Below are positions 50,673 to 58,905 of a stretch of 60,754 nt of DNA, in pieces. The notes beneath the pieces are model-generated. The model did not search any database. It worked only from the letters and a program-made list of their open reading frames with translations, and was not told the origin of the DNA. The stretch spans positions 406,691-467,444 of the forward strand of contig NZ_LMSP01000034.1 in the NCBI RefSeq assembly GCF_001429545.1, read 5' to 3'. Origin of the DNA: Paenibacillus sp. Soil787 (GTDB lineage: Bacteria > Bacillota > Bacilli > Paenibacillales > NBRC-103111). A program made the position numbers and the translations under genes. How positions within the stretch are numbered: the first letter of the stretch is position 1; each line of letters opens with the position of its first letter.

Positions 50673-50893
50673 TAGTATGGTTTTGAGGTTTTGAGCATCA
50701 CCCAGCTAGCTAACAGCCTTGCACCAAATTATCATTTCTCGGCAGAACAAAAAAGTGGTCAAATCTACTGGATTATAGGTCGGCATGAAAGCGAAACTCT
50801 GTGGAGTGATTTCGGATATTTAAGCTGCAAATTAGGGATCGCGGGGAACGAGGGGCCGTTATTTCGATGATTATGCCGATGTGGGACCCGTAC

Positions 50894-51023
50894 GCGGAAC
50901 GTAGGGGCTCTGATTCTGGCGTTTTATCGGTTTTTCCACCTCGAAAGCGGGAAATAGAGGCTCATCGTTCCGCGAAAACGTGAATTACGCGGTTTTGAGA
51001 AAAATCAAGCTTCTACGTTCCGC
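50894..51023. repeat. Dispersed repeat R1, copy B
   Basis: 130 bases bounded by perfect 11-base inverted ends GCGGAACGTAG and CTACGTTCCGC. The inside shares GCGGGAAATAGAGG, CGTTCCGC and AAAACGTGAA with copy A at 1-127. No ORF inside. Confidence 0.75.
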
Positions 51024-51298
51024 TAAATCTGGTAATGCTGGTACGTGTTGAGTTTGGGAAACAGATATAAGAGAATATGTTCACAGGTGGATGAACAATT
51101 ATTGTTTGGCTACTTGGTAGAAGGAGCGACTGGGAAGATCACCCTGACGGTCCTTTAGGTTTTAGAGGATATCCGTAATTCTGTATTCACGTCCCCGCGG
51201 TATTGCCTCTCAACATGTATCCCTTCCCTTTCCGTTTTCATTTTCACCACTTATCCACAAATCGGCATCTTGCATAATTTCCTTAATTTCCTATACAA

Positions 51299-51344
51299 CA
51301 AAAAAACAGCTCGGTAAACCTCATTGAGGTGATCCGAGCTGTTA
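51299..51344 (-). terminator. Terminator of the malic enzyme gene
   Basis: On minus AACAGCTCGG...CCGAGCTGTT with inner ACCTC/GAGGT, then seven T. It lies 14 bases beyond the stop. Confidence 0.9.
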
Positions 51345-51357
51345 ATTCATAACAATT

Positions 51358-52797
51358 TTATTCGTGGTGTGCATCATGTGTCTCACGCTGGCGGCGGCGA
51401 CGGGCCACACCGGATTCATAGGCAGCTTCCATGACCGCTTCTCTTACCTTCTCAACAACAGCCGTATTGAACACACTTGGAATAATGTAATATTCGTTCA
51501 ACTCATCTTCATTCACGACCGATGCAATAGCTTTGGCTGCGGCCAGCTTCATTTCTTGCGTGATGCGCGAAGCACGGCAGTCCAGCACACCGCGGAAAAT
51601 CCCAGGGAAGCAAAGAACATTATTAATTTGATTCGGGTAATCTGACCGGCCGGTTGCCATCACTCGAACATAAGGTTCAGCTTCTTCCGGAGTAATTTCC
51701 GGTGTTGGGTTTGCCATCGCGAACACGATCGGATCCGTGCCCATTCTCTTCACATCATCAGCCTTAAGCACCCCTGGCCCCGATAACCCAATGAAAATAT
51801 CTGCACCCGATATAACATCGGACAATAGTCCTCTTTGTAGAAAAGGATTCGTATTGTCTGCATACCATTCCCAAGCCGAATTCGTATAGCTCTCTCCGCG
51901 TACGATTGCGCCTTGTCGATCTACACCGATAACATTGGTAACTCCGGCAGCTAACAGCATCTTCGTACAGGCAATCCCCGCAGCTCCAATGCCCGTGATA
52001 ACGACTTTACAATCTTCCAAATTCTTGCCCACGAGCTTAACCGCATTGAGCAGCCCTGCAAGAATAACTACCGCCGTACCATGTTGATCGTCGTGGAACA
52101 CAGGAATATCGAGTTCATTGATTAATCTTTCCTCAATCTCAAAACAACGAGGCGACGAAATATCTTCTAAATTAATTCCGCCGAAAGCTGGAGCAATCGC
52201 TTTGACTGTACGAATAATTTCTTCGGTATCTTGCGTATCCAAACAAATCGGAAATGCATCCACACCCGCCATTTGCTTGAAAAGCATGGCCTTCCCTTCC
52301 ATCACCGGCATCGCCGCTTCCGGTCCGATATTTCCTAAACCTAGGACCGCTGTGCCATCCGACACAACAGCAACCGTATTCCGTTTTATCGTTAATGAGT
52401 GTGCTTTAGCCGGGTCTTCATGGATAGCCATACAAACGCGAGCAACACCCGGTGTATATACACGGGATAGGTCGTCCCGATTTTTAATCGGCATTTTCGG
52501 AGTCATTTCGATCTTGCCACCCAAATGCATGAGAAACGTTTGGTCTGAAACGTTAATTAAGCGGACGCCAGGAATATCGTTCAACGCTTTAGTTATAGAT
52601 TCTGTATGTTCAGGGTCGCTAACTTTTACCGTAATATCGCGCGTTGTTGTTGTTTTACTAGCTCGTGTTACGTCAATCGCGACAATATCGCCGCCTGCTT
52701 CACCTATAGCTGTAGCAATTTTCCCAAAAGTGACCAATTCTTTATGTATTTCCAAACGCACAATAACGCTTGTGCCTCCACCATTTAACCCCGCCAT
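51358..52797 (-). CDS. NAD-dependent malic enzyme with N-terminal ACT domain
   Basis: 479 residues. Residues about 8-88 form an ACT domain (VIVRLEIHKELVTFGKIATA), a likely site for allosteric control by a small molecule. The malic enzyme part has RVYTPGVARVCMAI, the catalytic region VSDGTAVLGLGNIGPEAAMP, PVFHDDQHGTAVV for metal binding and ITGIGAAGIACTKML for NAD. It decarboxylates malate to pyruvate. It is a single-gene unit with its own terminator. The C-terminus is basic and acidic in turn (RRRRQRETHDAHHE). Confidence 0.93.
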   Translation of the reverse strand: MAGLNGGGTSVIVRLEIHKELVTFGKIATAIGEAGGDIVAIDVTRASKTTTTRDITVKVSDPEHTESITKALNDIPGVRLINVSDQTFLMHLGGKIEMTPKMPIKNRDDLSRVYTPGVARVCMAIHEDPAKAHSLTIKRNTVAVVSDGTAVLGLGNIGPEAAMPVMEGKAMLFKQMAGVDAFPICLDTQDTEEIIRTVKAIAPAFGGINLEDISSPRCFEIEERLINELDIPVFHDDQHGTAVVILAGLLNAVKLVGKNLEDCKVVITGIGAAGIACTKMLLAAGVTNVIGVDRQGAIVRGESYTNSAWEWYADNTNPFLQRGLLSDVISGADIFIGLSGPGVLKADDVKRMGTDPIVFAMANPTPEITPEEAEPYVRVMATGRSDYPNQINNVLCFPGIFRGVLDCRASRITQEMKLAAAKAIASVVNEDELNEYYIIPSVFNTAVVEKVREAVMEAAYESGVARRRRQRETHDAHHE

Positions 52798-52881
52798 AAA
52801 AAGAGATCACTCCTAAGAAGATAATTAATTGACCATCATCTTAAATCATATCATACAATCTCAATCCTGCCAAAATCATAC

Positions 52882-54468
52882 TCATCGTTTGTGGCAATCA
52901 TGAACATGCCTTAAAAGAGCAACACCGCGGCGTATCTCCTCCTCGGTTAGGTGGGCAAAACCGAAGATTGCCCCAGTTCGCTCTGGGGGGAGGCCGTAAG
53001 CCGCTGCGTCGATCCACGAGACGCCAGCTTCACGGCATGCGGCTGCATACGTGGTATAGCTGAGGGCATCGCCCCGCCACCATCCGAACAGATGCAGCCC
53101 GCTATCACTCTCCACCCACTCGAAGAGGGTGGAGAGCTGCTCCTGCAGCAGCGCCTGCAGGAGCAAGAACTTGCTCGCGTACACCCGCCGCATACGGCGC
53201 AGGTGTCGCTCGTAGCCGCCGCTCACCATGAAAGCGGCGAGCGAGCGCTGTTCGAGCAGCCCCGAAGGGTGCGGCTCGTAAAGCCGCTTCGCGGCTACGA
53301 AAGCGGCCTGCAGCGCCTCCGGCAGCACGACGTACCCGATGCGCAGCTCCTGCAGCATCGTTTTGGAGAAGGTGCCGATGTATACTACTCGGCCCTCTTC
53401 TTGGTCTAGCACTTTGAGCGGCTCAATCGGCCGCCCGCGGTGCCTGAACTCGCTGTCATAATCGTCTTCGACGATGACAGCCCCCTGCTCTGACGCCCAG
53501 CGCAATAGCTGCTGGCGGCGCTCTAAGCCCAGTACCGCCCCCGTAGGGAACTGGCGGCTGGGTGTCACGAACAGCAGCCGTGCGTTCCACGGCTGCGGAA
53601 TAAGCCCTTGCCCGTCCACCGCCGCGTGGACGGGGGTCCCGCCAGCCGCCAGCACAGCGCTGCTGATGCCTGGATACCCTGGGCGCTCCAGTATAACTGG
53701 ATCGCCTTCATTCACAAGCACCTGGGTCAGCAGCGCTATCGCTTGCATCGACCCGTTAACGATTACGATGCGCTCAGGCTGCGCATCGATTCCCCGCATC
53801 CGCCTCAGGTGCTGTGCGATCGCTTCGCGAAGCGCATAATGCCCCTCGGCGATGTAGGCCTCCTTATGCGGCGACTCCGTCATCCGCCGCACCTGCTCGT
53901 ACATCCCGCGGTTCCACAGCTCCCGCGGAAACTCATCCATTAGCGGTCGACCCACCGCGAACGAAATCTTTCTCCCTTGACCTTGTCCTTGTCCTTGCCC
54001 TTGCCCTTGCCCTTGCCCTTGACCTTGTCCTTGTCCTTGTCCTTGCCCTTGTCCTCCTCCTTGCCCTCTTCCTTGCCCTTCTCCCTGCCCCTGACCTTGT
54101 CCTTGTCCTTGTCCTTGCCCTTCACCCCGCCCTACCCGATCCACATCAAGAACCCGTGTCCCCCAAGCCGATAGCAGAATCTCCTTTCTACTAACATGCT
54201 CCTTCTTCTCCTGCCCGCCGGTATATACAACAAAAGTCCCTCTACCTACATCAGCCTGCAAATAACCTTCAGCAATCAGCATCTCATACACCTGATTAAC
54301 GGTTCCTCGAGACAGACCAAACAAAGCTGCCAGTTCACGGCTCGATGGGAGCTTCGTTTCTAATTTCAATCTATTTGCAAGTATTTCATCATGGAGTGCA
54401 TGATACAATGCGGCATACTTACTCGTGTATTTGGTTCTATAGGAATGATAGGGTAAATGAAACTCCAT
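52882..54468 (-). CDS. MocR-type transcription regulator (GntR HTH plus aminotransferase domain)
   Basis: 528 residues from the ATG at 54468 (GGAGGA six bases upstream). Residues about 10-80 are a GntR winged helix (LPSSRELAALFGLSRGTVNQ). A linker of about 50 residues is almost pure Gly-Gln. The rest is a fold-type I aminotransferase domain: VIVEDDYDSEFRHRGRP and the PLP-lysine region YIGTFSKTMLQELRIGYVV. MocR proteins bind PLP and control vitamin B6 or amino acid genes; no pdx gene is nearby. The aminotransferase part is much richer in G and C than the flanking genes, which may point to transfer. Confidence 0.9.
   Translation of the reverse strand: MEFHLPYHSYRTKYTSKYAALYHALHDEILANRLKLETKLPSSRELAALFGLSRGTVNQVYEMLIAEGYLQADVGRGTFVVYTGGQEKKEHVSRKEILLSAWGTRVLDVDRVGRGEGQGQGQGQGQGQGEGQGRGQGGGQGQGQGQGQGQGQGQGQGQGQGQGQGRKISFAVGRPLMDEFPRELWNRGMYEQVRRMTESPHKEAYIAEGHYALREAIAQHLRRMRGIDAQPERIVIVNGSMQAIALLTQVLVNEGDPVILERPGYPGISSAVLAAGGTPVHAAVDGQGLIPQPWNARLLFVTPSRQFPTGAVLGLERRQQLLRWASEQGAVIVEDDYDSEFRHRGRPIEPLKVLDQEEGRVVYIGTFSKTMLQELRIGYVVLPEALQAAFVAAKRLYEPHPSGLLEQRSLAAFMVSGGYERHLRRMRRVYASKFLLLQALLQEQLSTLFEWVESDSGLHLFGWWRGDALSYTTYAAACREAGVSWIDAAAYGLPPERTGAIFGFAHLTEEEIRRGVALLRHVHDCHKR
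53974..54125. repeat. Hexanucleotide repeat in the MocR gene
   Basis: About 25 units of CCTTGT/CCTTGC on plus, coding Gly-Gln pairs in the domain linker, interrupted by a few Gly-Gly, Gly-Arg and Gly-Glu pairs. The period keeps the frame, so the linker length can vary by slippage. Confidence 0.85.
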
Positions 54469-54916
54469 GCTTGCTCCTCCGATCATTATAGTAAGAATTC
54501 GTTATCCTGCAAATGAAGGAATCGATGAATACTTAGGACAATCTTCTGCTAAAAATGATGCAACCTACGTTTGTTAGTTGGCCTCAGCAATGATTAAGAG
54601 GGAACCTGAGTGCGCTATTTCTTGTAAAATCCTTGTTTCGTTCCCGAAAGGGAACTACGATTCGTTATTTAGCTCTAAACATGGGTATATACCTCAATTT
54701 TCAACAAATAGAGGATCTACGTTCCGCATAATAGCCTGAACTCGTATAAATGATGCAATTAACGAATCGACGTTCCCTAACAGGAAAGGATTACGCAAGT
54801 ATCATAAAACTGGTACAAAGAAATCAAACAAAATTGGATCTTTTTATTACTCCACTTTTCTATTATGCTATCTAAAATCTCATAAATATGACCTTATGAC
54901 AAGGAGGAAATTCCCA
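54469..54916. other. Intergenic region with repeat R1, divergent promoters
   Basis: 448 bases between the divergent MocR and acetyltransferase genes. It holds R1 copy C (54600-54777). The AT-rich rest (54780-54916) probably holds the acetyltransferase promoter, which I could not define. Confidence 0.5.
54600..54777. repeat. Dispersed repeat R1, copy C (longer form)
   Basis: It starts GGGAACCTGAGTGCGCTATTT, as copy A does (GGAACGTGAGTGCGCTATTT), and has AAATAGAGGATC with CTACGTTCCGC ending at 54727, then a further module ending CGACGTTCCC. Inside lies GTTCCCGAAAGGGAAC, a perfect hairpin. The boxes recur about every 50 bases, so the element seems modular. Confidence 0.6.
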
Positions 54917-55507
54917 ATGAATCTACAACCTCTTATTTTAGAAGGCGAGCGTGTCGCCCTACTGCCTATGCAAAAATCCCATATATCCGGCCTACTAGAA
55001 GCAGCAGCTGACCCAAACATATGGGCATACATGACGCCGCTTCTTAGTTCCGCAGATGTAGAGAAGTTTGTTCACCAAGCACTAGAAGAACAGGCGGCAG
55101 GACTCGGCATCCCTTACAGCGTCTACGATAAGCATACCGATACTTTCGTCGGCAGCACACGTCTCTTCGATATCTCAGCCCAACATCGGAATCTGGAGAT
55201 CGGTCATACCTGGTACAATTCCCAAGTGTGGCGTACGCGCGTTAATACCGAATGTAAATATTTACTGCTGAAACACTGTTTCGAAACATTAAACCTTCTC
55301 CGCGTCCAACTAAAAACGGACCTACGGAACGAACGCTCTCAAACAGCTATTGCTCGATTAGGCGCCCAAAAAGAAGGTATTCTGCGTCAACATCGCATAC
55401 TTCACGATGGTTATATACGTGACACTGTCATGTTTAGCATCCTTGATACCGAATGGCCTGGAGTTAAACAGCGATTAGAAAGTTTTTTAAATAATGTAAG
55501 CGTGTAA
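54917..55507 (+). CDS. GNAT family N-acetyltransferase (RimJ/RimL-like)
   Basis: 196 residues from the ATG at 54917, nine bases after AAGGAGG. LILEGERVALLPMQKSHISG at the start, EIGHTWYNSQVWRTRVNTEC in the middle and the acetyl-CoA-binding region RNERSQTAIARLGAQKEGIL match the RimJ/RimL branch. It would acetylate a protein N-terminus or a small amine; the target is unknown. No clear link to its neighbours. Confidence 0.87.
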   Translation: MNLQPLILEGERVALLPMQKSHISGLLEAAADPNIWAYMTPLLSSADVEKFVHQALEEQAAGLGIPYSVYDKHTDTFVGSTRLFDISAQHRNLEIGHTWYNSQVWRTRVNTECKYLLLKHCFETLNLLRVQLKTDLRNERSQTAIARLGAQKEGILRQHRILHDGYIRDTVMFSILDTEWPGVKQRLESFLNNVSV

Positions 55508-55548
55508 TTCCTTATCCAAAACCAATCCGAAAATATTTGTTTCACGCA

Positions 55549-55577
55549 GTGACGTACACTTGTTAAAGTGGTATAAT
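55549..55577 (+). promoter_or_regulatory. Sigma-A promoter of the aminotransferase gene
   Basis: GTGACG (55549-55554), a 17-base spacer and a perfect TATAAT (55572-55577), 45 bases before the start codon. Confidence 0.65.
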
Positions 55578-55622
55578 AACTGCAAAAAATGAATAGCTCA
55601 TTGGAAGGAATGACCCACTCTT

Positions 55623-56933
55623 ATGAATCCTCTGGCACGACAGTTAAACGAGACCCTAGAACGTGAAAATTCTCACGTGCATGACATGCTTTCTTCATTA
55701 GGTAGATCGATTTACTTCCCAAAAGAAGGCATTCTCAGTCAATCTGCTGAAGCAAAGGCCAAAGCCAAGAAATACAATGCTACCATCGGTATTGCTATCG
55801 AAAATGGTCAACCTATGCATCTGAAGGTCATTCAAGACACACTCTCCACCTACGCACCAAAAGATATATATGAATACGCACCGCCTGCCGGTAAACCTGA
55901 ACTTCGTACAGCGTGGCGCAAAAAAATGCTCGAGGAAAATCCCGAGATTGGCAATAAACGGATCGGGAACCCGATTGTTACGAATGCGTTGACTCATGGT
56001 CTTAGCATTGCCGCTGACCTTTTCGCAGATGCTGGCGACGCAGTGATTATTCCAGATAAAAACTGGGAAAATTACGAGCTCACCTTCGAAATCCGCCGCG
56101 GTGCCCAAATCGTGAATTATCCGTTATACAACGAGCAGCAGAAATTTAATGCAGTTGGGCTTCGTGAAGCACTTTTCGCTCAAAAATCCAAAGGCAAAGC
56201 GATTGTTGTCTTGAACTTCCCCAATAACCCGACAGGCTATACGCCTGGGGCTGAAGAGGGGAAAGAAATTACTGCTGCGATCAAAGATGCTGCAGAAGCA
56301 GGCATCAACGTCATCGTACTTACGGACGACGCCTACTTCGGTCTTTTCTTCGAAGGTTCCCTGCATGAGTCCTTGTTCGGTCAATTGGCTGATATTCACC
56401 CACGTGTGCTCGCTGTCAAAATCGACGGAGCCACCAAAGAAGAATACGTCTGGGGCTTCCGTGTAGGCTTCATTACGTATGCTGGCCAAAGCGATGCACT
56501 TCTCAGCGCCTTAGAGCAGAAAACAATGGGGATCATCCGTGCGACCATTTCCAGCGGTCCTCACCCGTCTCAAACATTCGTGCTTCATGCACTTAACTCT
56601 CCTGAGTTTGGTCAACAGAAACAAGAGAAATACGAGATCATGAAAGGCCGCGCTAACCGTACCAAGTCGATATTGGACAGCGGAAAGTTTGATGATGCAT
56701 GGGGCTACTACCCGTTCAACTCCGGTTACTTCATGTGCTTGAAGCTCAAAACCGTTGATGCCGAAGCCTTACGTGTACACTTGCTGGAAAAGCATGGTGT
56801 AGGAACGATCGCCTTGGGAGCTACCGATCTCCGCGTTGCTTTCTCCTGTATTGAAGAAGGCAGCCTTGAAGAGCTATTCATCCTCATTTATCAAAGCGTT
56901 AAAGAAATAGAAACCGTCTCCGCAAGCAAATAA
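55623..56933 (+). CDS. PLP-dependent aminotransferase, class I/II
   Basis: 436 residues. Motifs of fold type I are clear: VTNALTHGLSIAADLFADAG, LNFPNNPTGYTPG and VLTDDAYFGLFF. The PLP lysine is probably in KIDGATKEEYVWGFRVGF, which differs from the usual SxSK context. Substrate not known; such long class I/II members act on amino acids of varied kind. GGAAGGA lies 13 bases upstream. It has its own promoter and terminator. Confidence 0.88.
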   Translation: MNPLARQLNETLERENSHVHDMLSSLGRSIYFPKEGILSQSAEAKAKAKKYNATIGIAIENGQPMHLKVIQDTLSTYAPKDIYEYAPPAGKPELRTAWRKKMLEENPEIGNKRIGNPIVTNALTHGLSIAADLFADAGDAVIIPDKNWENYELTFEIRRGAQIVNYPLYNEQQKFNAVGLREALFAQKSKGKAIVVLNFPNNPTGYTPGAEEGKEITAAIKDAAEAGINVIVLTDDAYFGLFFEGSLHESLFGQLADIHPRVLAVKIDGATKEEYVWGFRVGFITYAGQSDALLSALEQKTMGIIRATISSGPHPSQTFVLHALNSPEFGQQKQEKYEIMKGRANRTKSILDSGKFDDAWGYYPFNSGYFMCLKLKTVDAEALRVHLLEKHGVGTIALGATDLRVAFSCIEEGSLEELFILIYQSVKEIETVSASK

Positions 56934-56940
56934 AATGAAC

Positions 56941-56986
56941 AAAAAAGAGCATTTTCTAACATCAAGTTAGAGAGTGCTCTTTTTTG
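56941..56986 (+). terminator. Terminator of the aminotransferase gene
   Basis: AAAAAAGAGCA...TGCTCTTTTTT with an inner CTAAC/GTTAG stem, starting eight bases beyond the stop. Confidence 0.9.
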
Positions 56987-57161
56987 TTCTTTTAGTTTGT
57001 TCTTCTGTATCAATGAACACAAATTACTTAAATCCTTTTAATTCGACTCATCAAAGCAGTCCTTTCCTAGCTTTTCAATAGAATTAGTCACTCTACTAGA
57101 TCACTCTTCATTTTTTATTCATAGAATAGTAGTGTGTAATAAATTTGAAGGGGTGATAGAT

Positions 57162-57533
57162 TTGCAATACTCAACATATGGCAGGCATACGGTTGTTGAT
57201 GTTTGGGGGGTAGATGCCAGTTTTCTAGATAATGTTGATTTTTTACGGCTAATTATGGTGAATGCAGCTGTGAAAAGCAGTGCTACCGTGCTGTCAGTCA
57301 TCCATAAAAAGTTCGAACCAAGCGGCTGTTCCATACTTGTTCTTTTATCTGAAAGTCATCTTTCCATTCACACATATCCGAAGGAAGGTTTTGCGGCAAT
57401 AGATGGTTACACCTGCGGAAAGAGAGTAGACCCTAAAATAGCAGTCGATTACTTAGTGGATATACTACAACCCAAGAAAATATATACAAAAACGTTAATT
57501 CGCGGTTCTAATGAAATAGTTGTCTTAGATTAA
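57162..57533 (+). CDS. speD: S-adenosylmethionine decarboxylase proenzyme
   Basis: 123 residues from a TTG at 57162, chosen because AAGGGG lies eight bases upstream and the length then equals that of prokaryotic class 1B SpeD. The self-cleavage region SESHLSIHTYPKEGFAAID with the Ser that becomes the pyruvoyl group, and DGYTCGKRVDP with the catalytic Cys, are plain. It supplies decarboxylated SAM for spermidine. It is convergent with metK, which makes its substrate, and mtnK nearby salvages the by-product. Confidence 0.93.
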   Translation: MQYSTYGRHTVVDVWGVDASFLDNVDFLRLIMVNAAVKSSATVLSVIHKKFEPSGCSILVLLSESHLSIHTYPKEGFAAIDGYTCGKRVDPKIAVDYLVDILQPKKIYTKTLIRGSNEIVVLD

Positions 57534-57536
57534 CAT

Positions 57537-57565
57537 AAAAAGCCTCTTTCGGATGAAGAGGCTTT
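57537..57565. terminator. Bidirectional terminator between speD and metK
   Basis: AAAAGCCTCTT...AAGAGGCTTTT, with T runs on both strands, placed between the converging speD and metK genes. Confidence 0.88.
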
Positions 57566-57595
57566 TCGTGTTGAGCCCAATATAATGATGGTTGT

Positions 57596-58861
57596 TCATC
57601 CCCCCACAGTCCCTAATGCTGAACCTTTCTGTAACAATTCTGCTTTATCTGTCTGCTCCCAAGGAAATTCAACATCTGTACGGCCAAAATGTCCATACGC
57701 TGCCGTGTTCTGATAGATAGGTCTGCGTAGATTTAGCATCTTAATAATACCTGCCGGACGAAGATCAAAGTGATTGCGAACTAATCGAATCAGGTTATCA
57801 TCGTCAATGATTCCCGTACCAAATGTCTCGATAGCTAAACTAACAGGATGTGCCACTCCAATAGCATAAGCGATCTGAATTTCACATTTTTGTGCTAGAC
57901 CTGCCGCGACAATGTTTTTCGCTACATAACGCGCGGCATAAGCAGCCGAACGGTCTACCTTGGTTGGATCTTTGCCCGAAAATGCACCTCCGCCATGACG
58001 AGCATAGCCGCCATAGGTATCGGCAATAATTTTACGACCCGTTAATCCTGCATCTCCCTCTGGACCACCGATCACGAAACGGCCCGTTGGATTAATAAAA
58101 TATTTTGTTTTTTCATCAATCAAATCCGTTGGAATAACAGGCAAAATCACAAATTCATACATATCCTTTTTAATTTGTTCTAGAGACACTTCAGGATCAT
58201 GTTGAGCTGAAATTACGATCGTATCGATTCGGATGGGGCGATCGCCTTCATATTCTACGCTGACCTGCACTTTCCCATCGGGGCGCAAATAAGATAATGT
58301 GCCATTCTTGCGCACTTGAGCCAATTGATATGCCAGTTTATGGGAAATGGCAATCGGCATTGGCATCAATTCCTTGGTTTCACTACAAGCGAACCCGAAA
58401 ATCAATCCTTGATCACCGGCACCAGTTCCTTCAATCTCTCCTTCATTTTCTCCTTCATTTTCTCCTTCATTTCCTACTTCATTTCCTCCTTCATTCAACT
58501 TGCCTTCGCGAATTTCTAAAGCTTTGTTAACCCCCATTGCAATATCAGGAGATTGCTCATTAATGGCGATTAAGACTGCACATGAATTCGCATCGAAACC
58601 GAGCTCAGCTCGTGTATAACCAATGTTACTAATTGTTTTTCGAACAACTTTTTGATAATCAATAACCGCATTTGCCGTAATCTCGCCGGTTACAAGAACA
58701 AATCCCCGACCTACACAACATTCACAACCAACACGTGCATACGGATCTATCTCAAATATAGCATCCAATATACCATCAGAAATTTGGTCACATAGTTTAT
58801 CAGGATGGCCTTCAGTCACCGATTCTGATGTAAAGAGATGACTTCTTTTTTTAATAGTCAT
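57596..58861 (-). CDS. metK: S-adenosylmethionine synthetase with acidic repeat insertion
   Basis: 421 residues from the ATG at 58861, seven bases after GGGAGGT. FTSESVTEGHPDKLCDQISD, GAGDQGLIFGFACSET, GGGAFSGKDPTKVDRSAAY and AYAIGVAHPVS are canonical MetK motifs. The enzyme makes SAM from ATP and methionine. It is about 20 residues longer than usual: a stretch of Asn-Glu-Gly-Glu units stands directly before GAGDQG (near residue 140), encoded by a 12-base tandem repeat. mtnK lies 44 bases upstream. This may be a second metK copy serving polyamine synthesis, which the window cannot show. Confidence 0.94.
   Translation of the reverse strand: MTIKKRSHLFTSESVTEGHPDKLCDQISDGILDAIFEIDPYARVGCECCVGRGFVLVTGEITANAVIDYQKVVRKTISNIGYTRAELGFDANSCAVLIAINEQSPDIAMGVNKALEIREGKLNEGGNEVGNEGENEGENEGEIEGTGAGDQGLIFGFACSETKELMPMPIAISHKLAYQLAQVRKNGTLSYLRPDGKVQVSVEYEGDRPIRIDTIVISAQHDPEVSLEQIKKDMYEFVILPVIPTDLIDEKTKYFINPTGRFVIGGPEGDAGLTGRKIIADTYGGYARHGGGAFSGKDPTKVDRSAAYAARYVAKNIVAAGLAQKCEIQIAYAIGVAHPVSLAIETFGTGIIDDDNLIRLVRNHFDLRPAGIIKMLNLRRPIYQNTAAYGHFGRTDVEFPWEQTDKAELLQKGSALGTVGG
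58437..58496. repeat. Five-unit 12-base tandem repeat in metK
   Basis: Five copies of TCTCCTTCATTT (last two with single changes) on plus, coding repeated Asn-Glu-Gly-Glu on minus. In-frame, so copy number can vary without loss of the gene. Confidence 0.85.
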
Positions 58862-58905
58862 ATATATGACCTCCCAAATAGTTATCCTCTTTCTATAACT
58901 CCCCC

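Larger units (their letters stand above)
50399..51298. other. 900-base intergenic region with hairpins and repeat R1
   Basis: No credible gene. It holds three TGCA...TGCA hairpins (50488-50512, 50599-50625, 50656-50672) and R1 copy B (50894-51023). The stretch 51024-51298 shows nothing I can identify. Confidence 0.6.

Noticed and set aside
53474..54194. Plus-strand frames opposite the MocR gene
   Set aside because: Shadows produced by the high GC content and the hexamer repeat; the minus frame has clear HTH and PLP domains.
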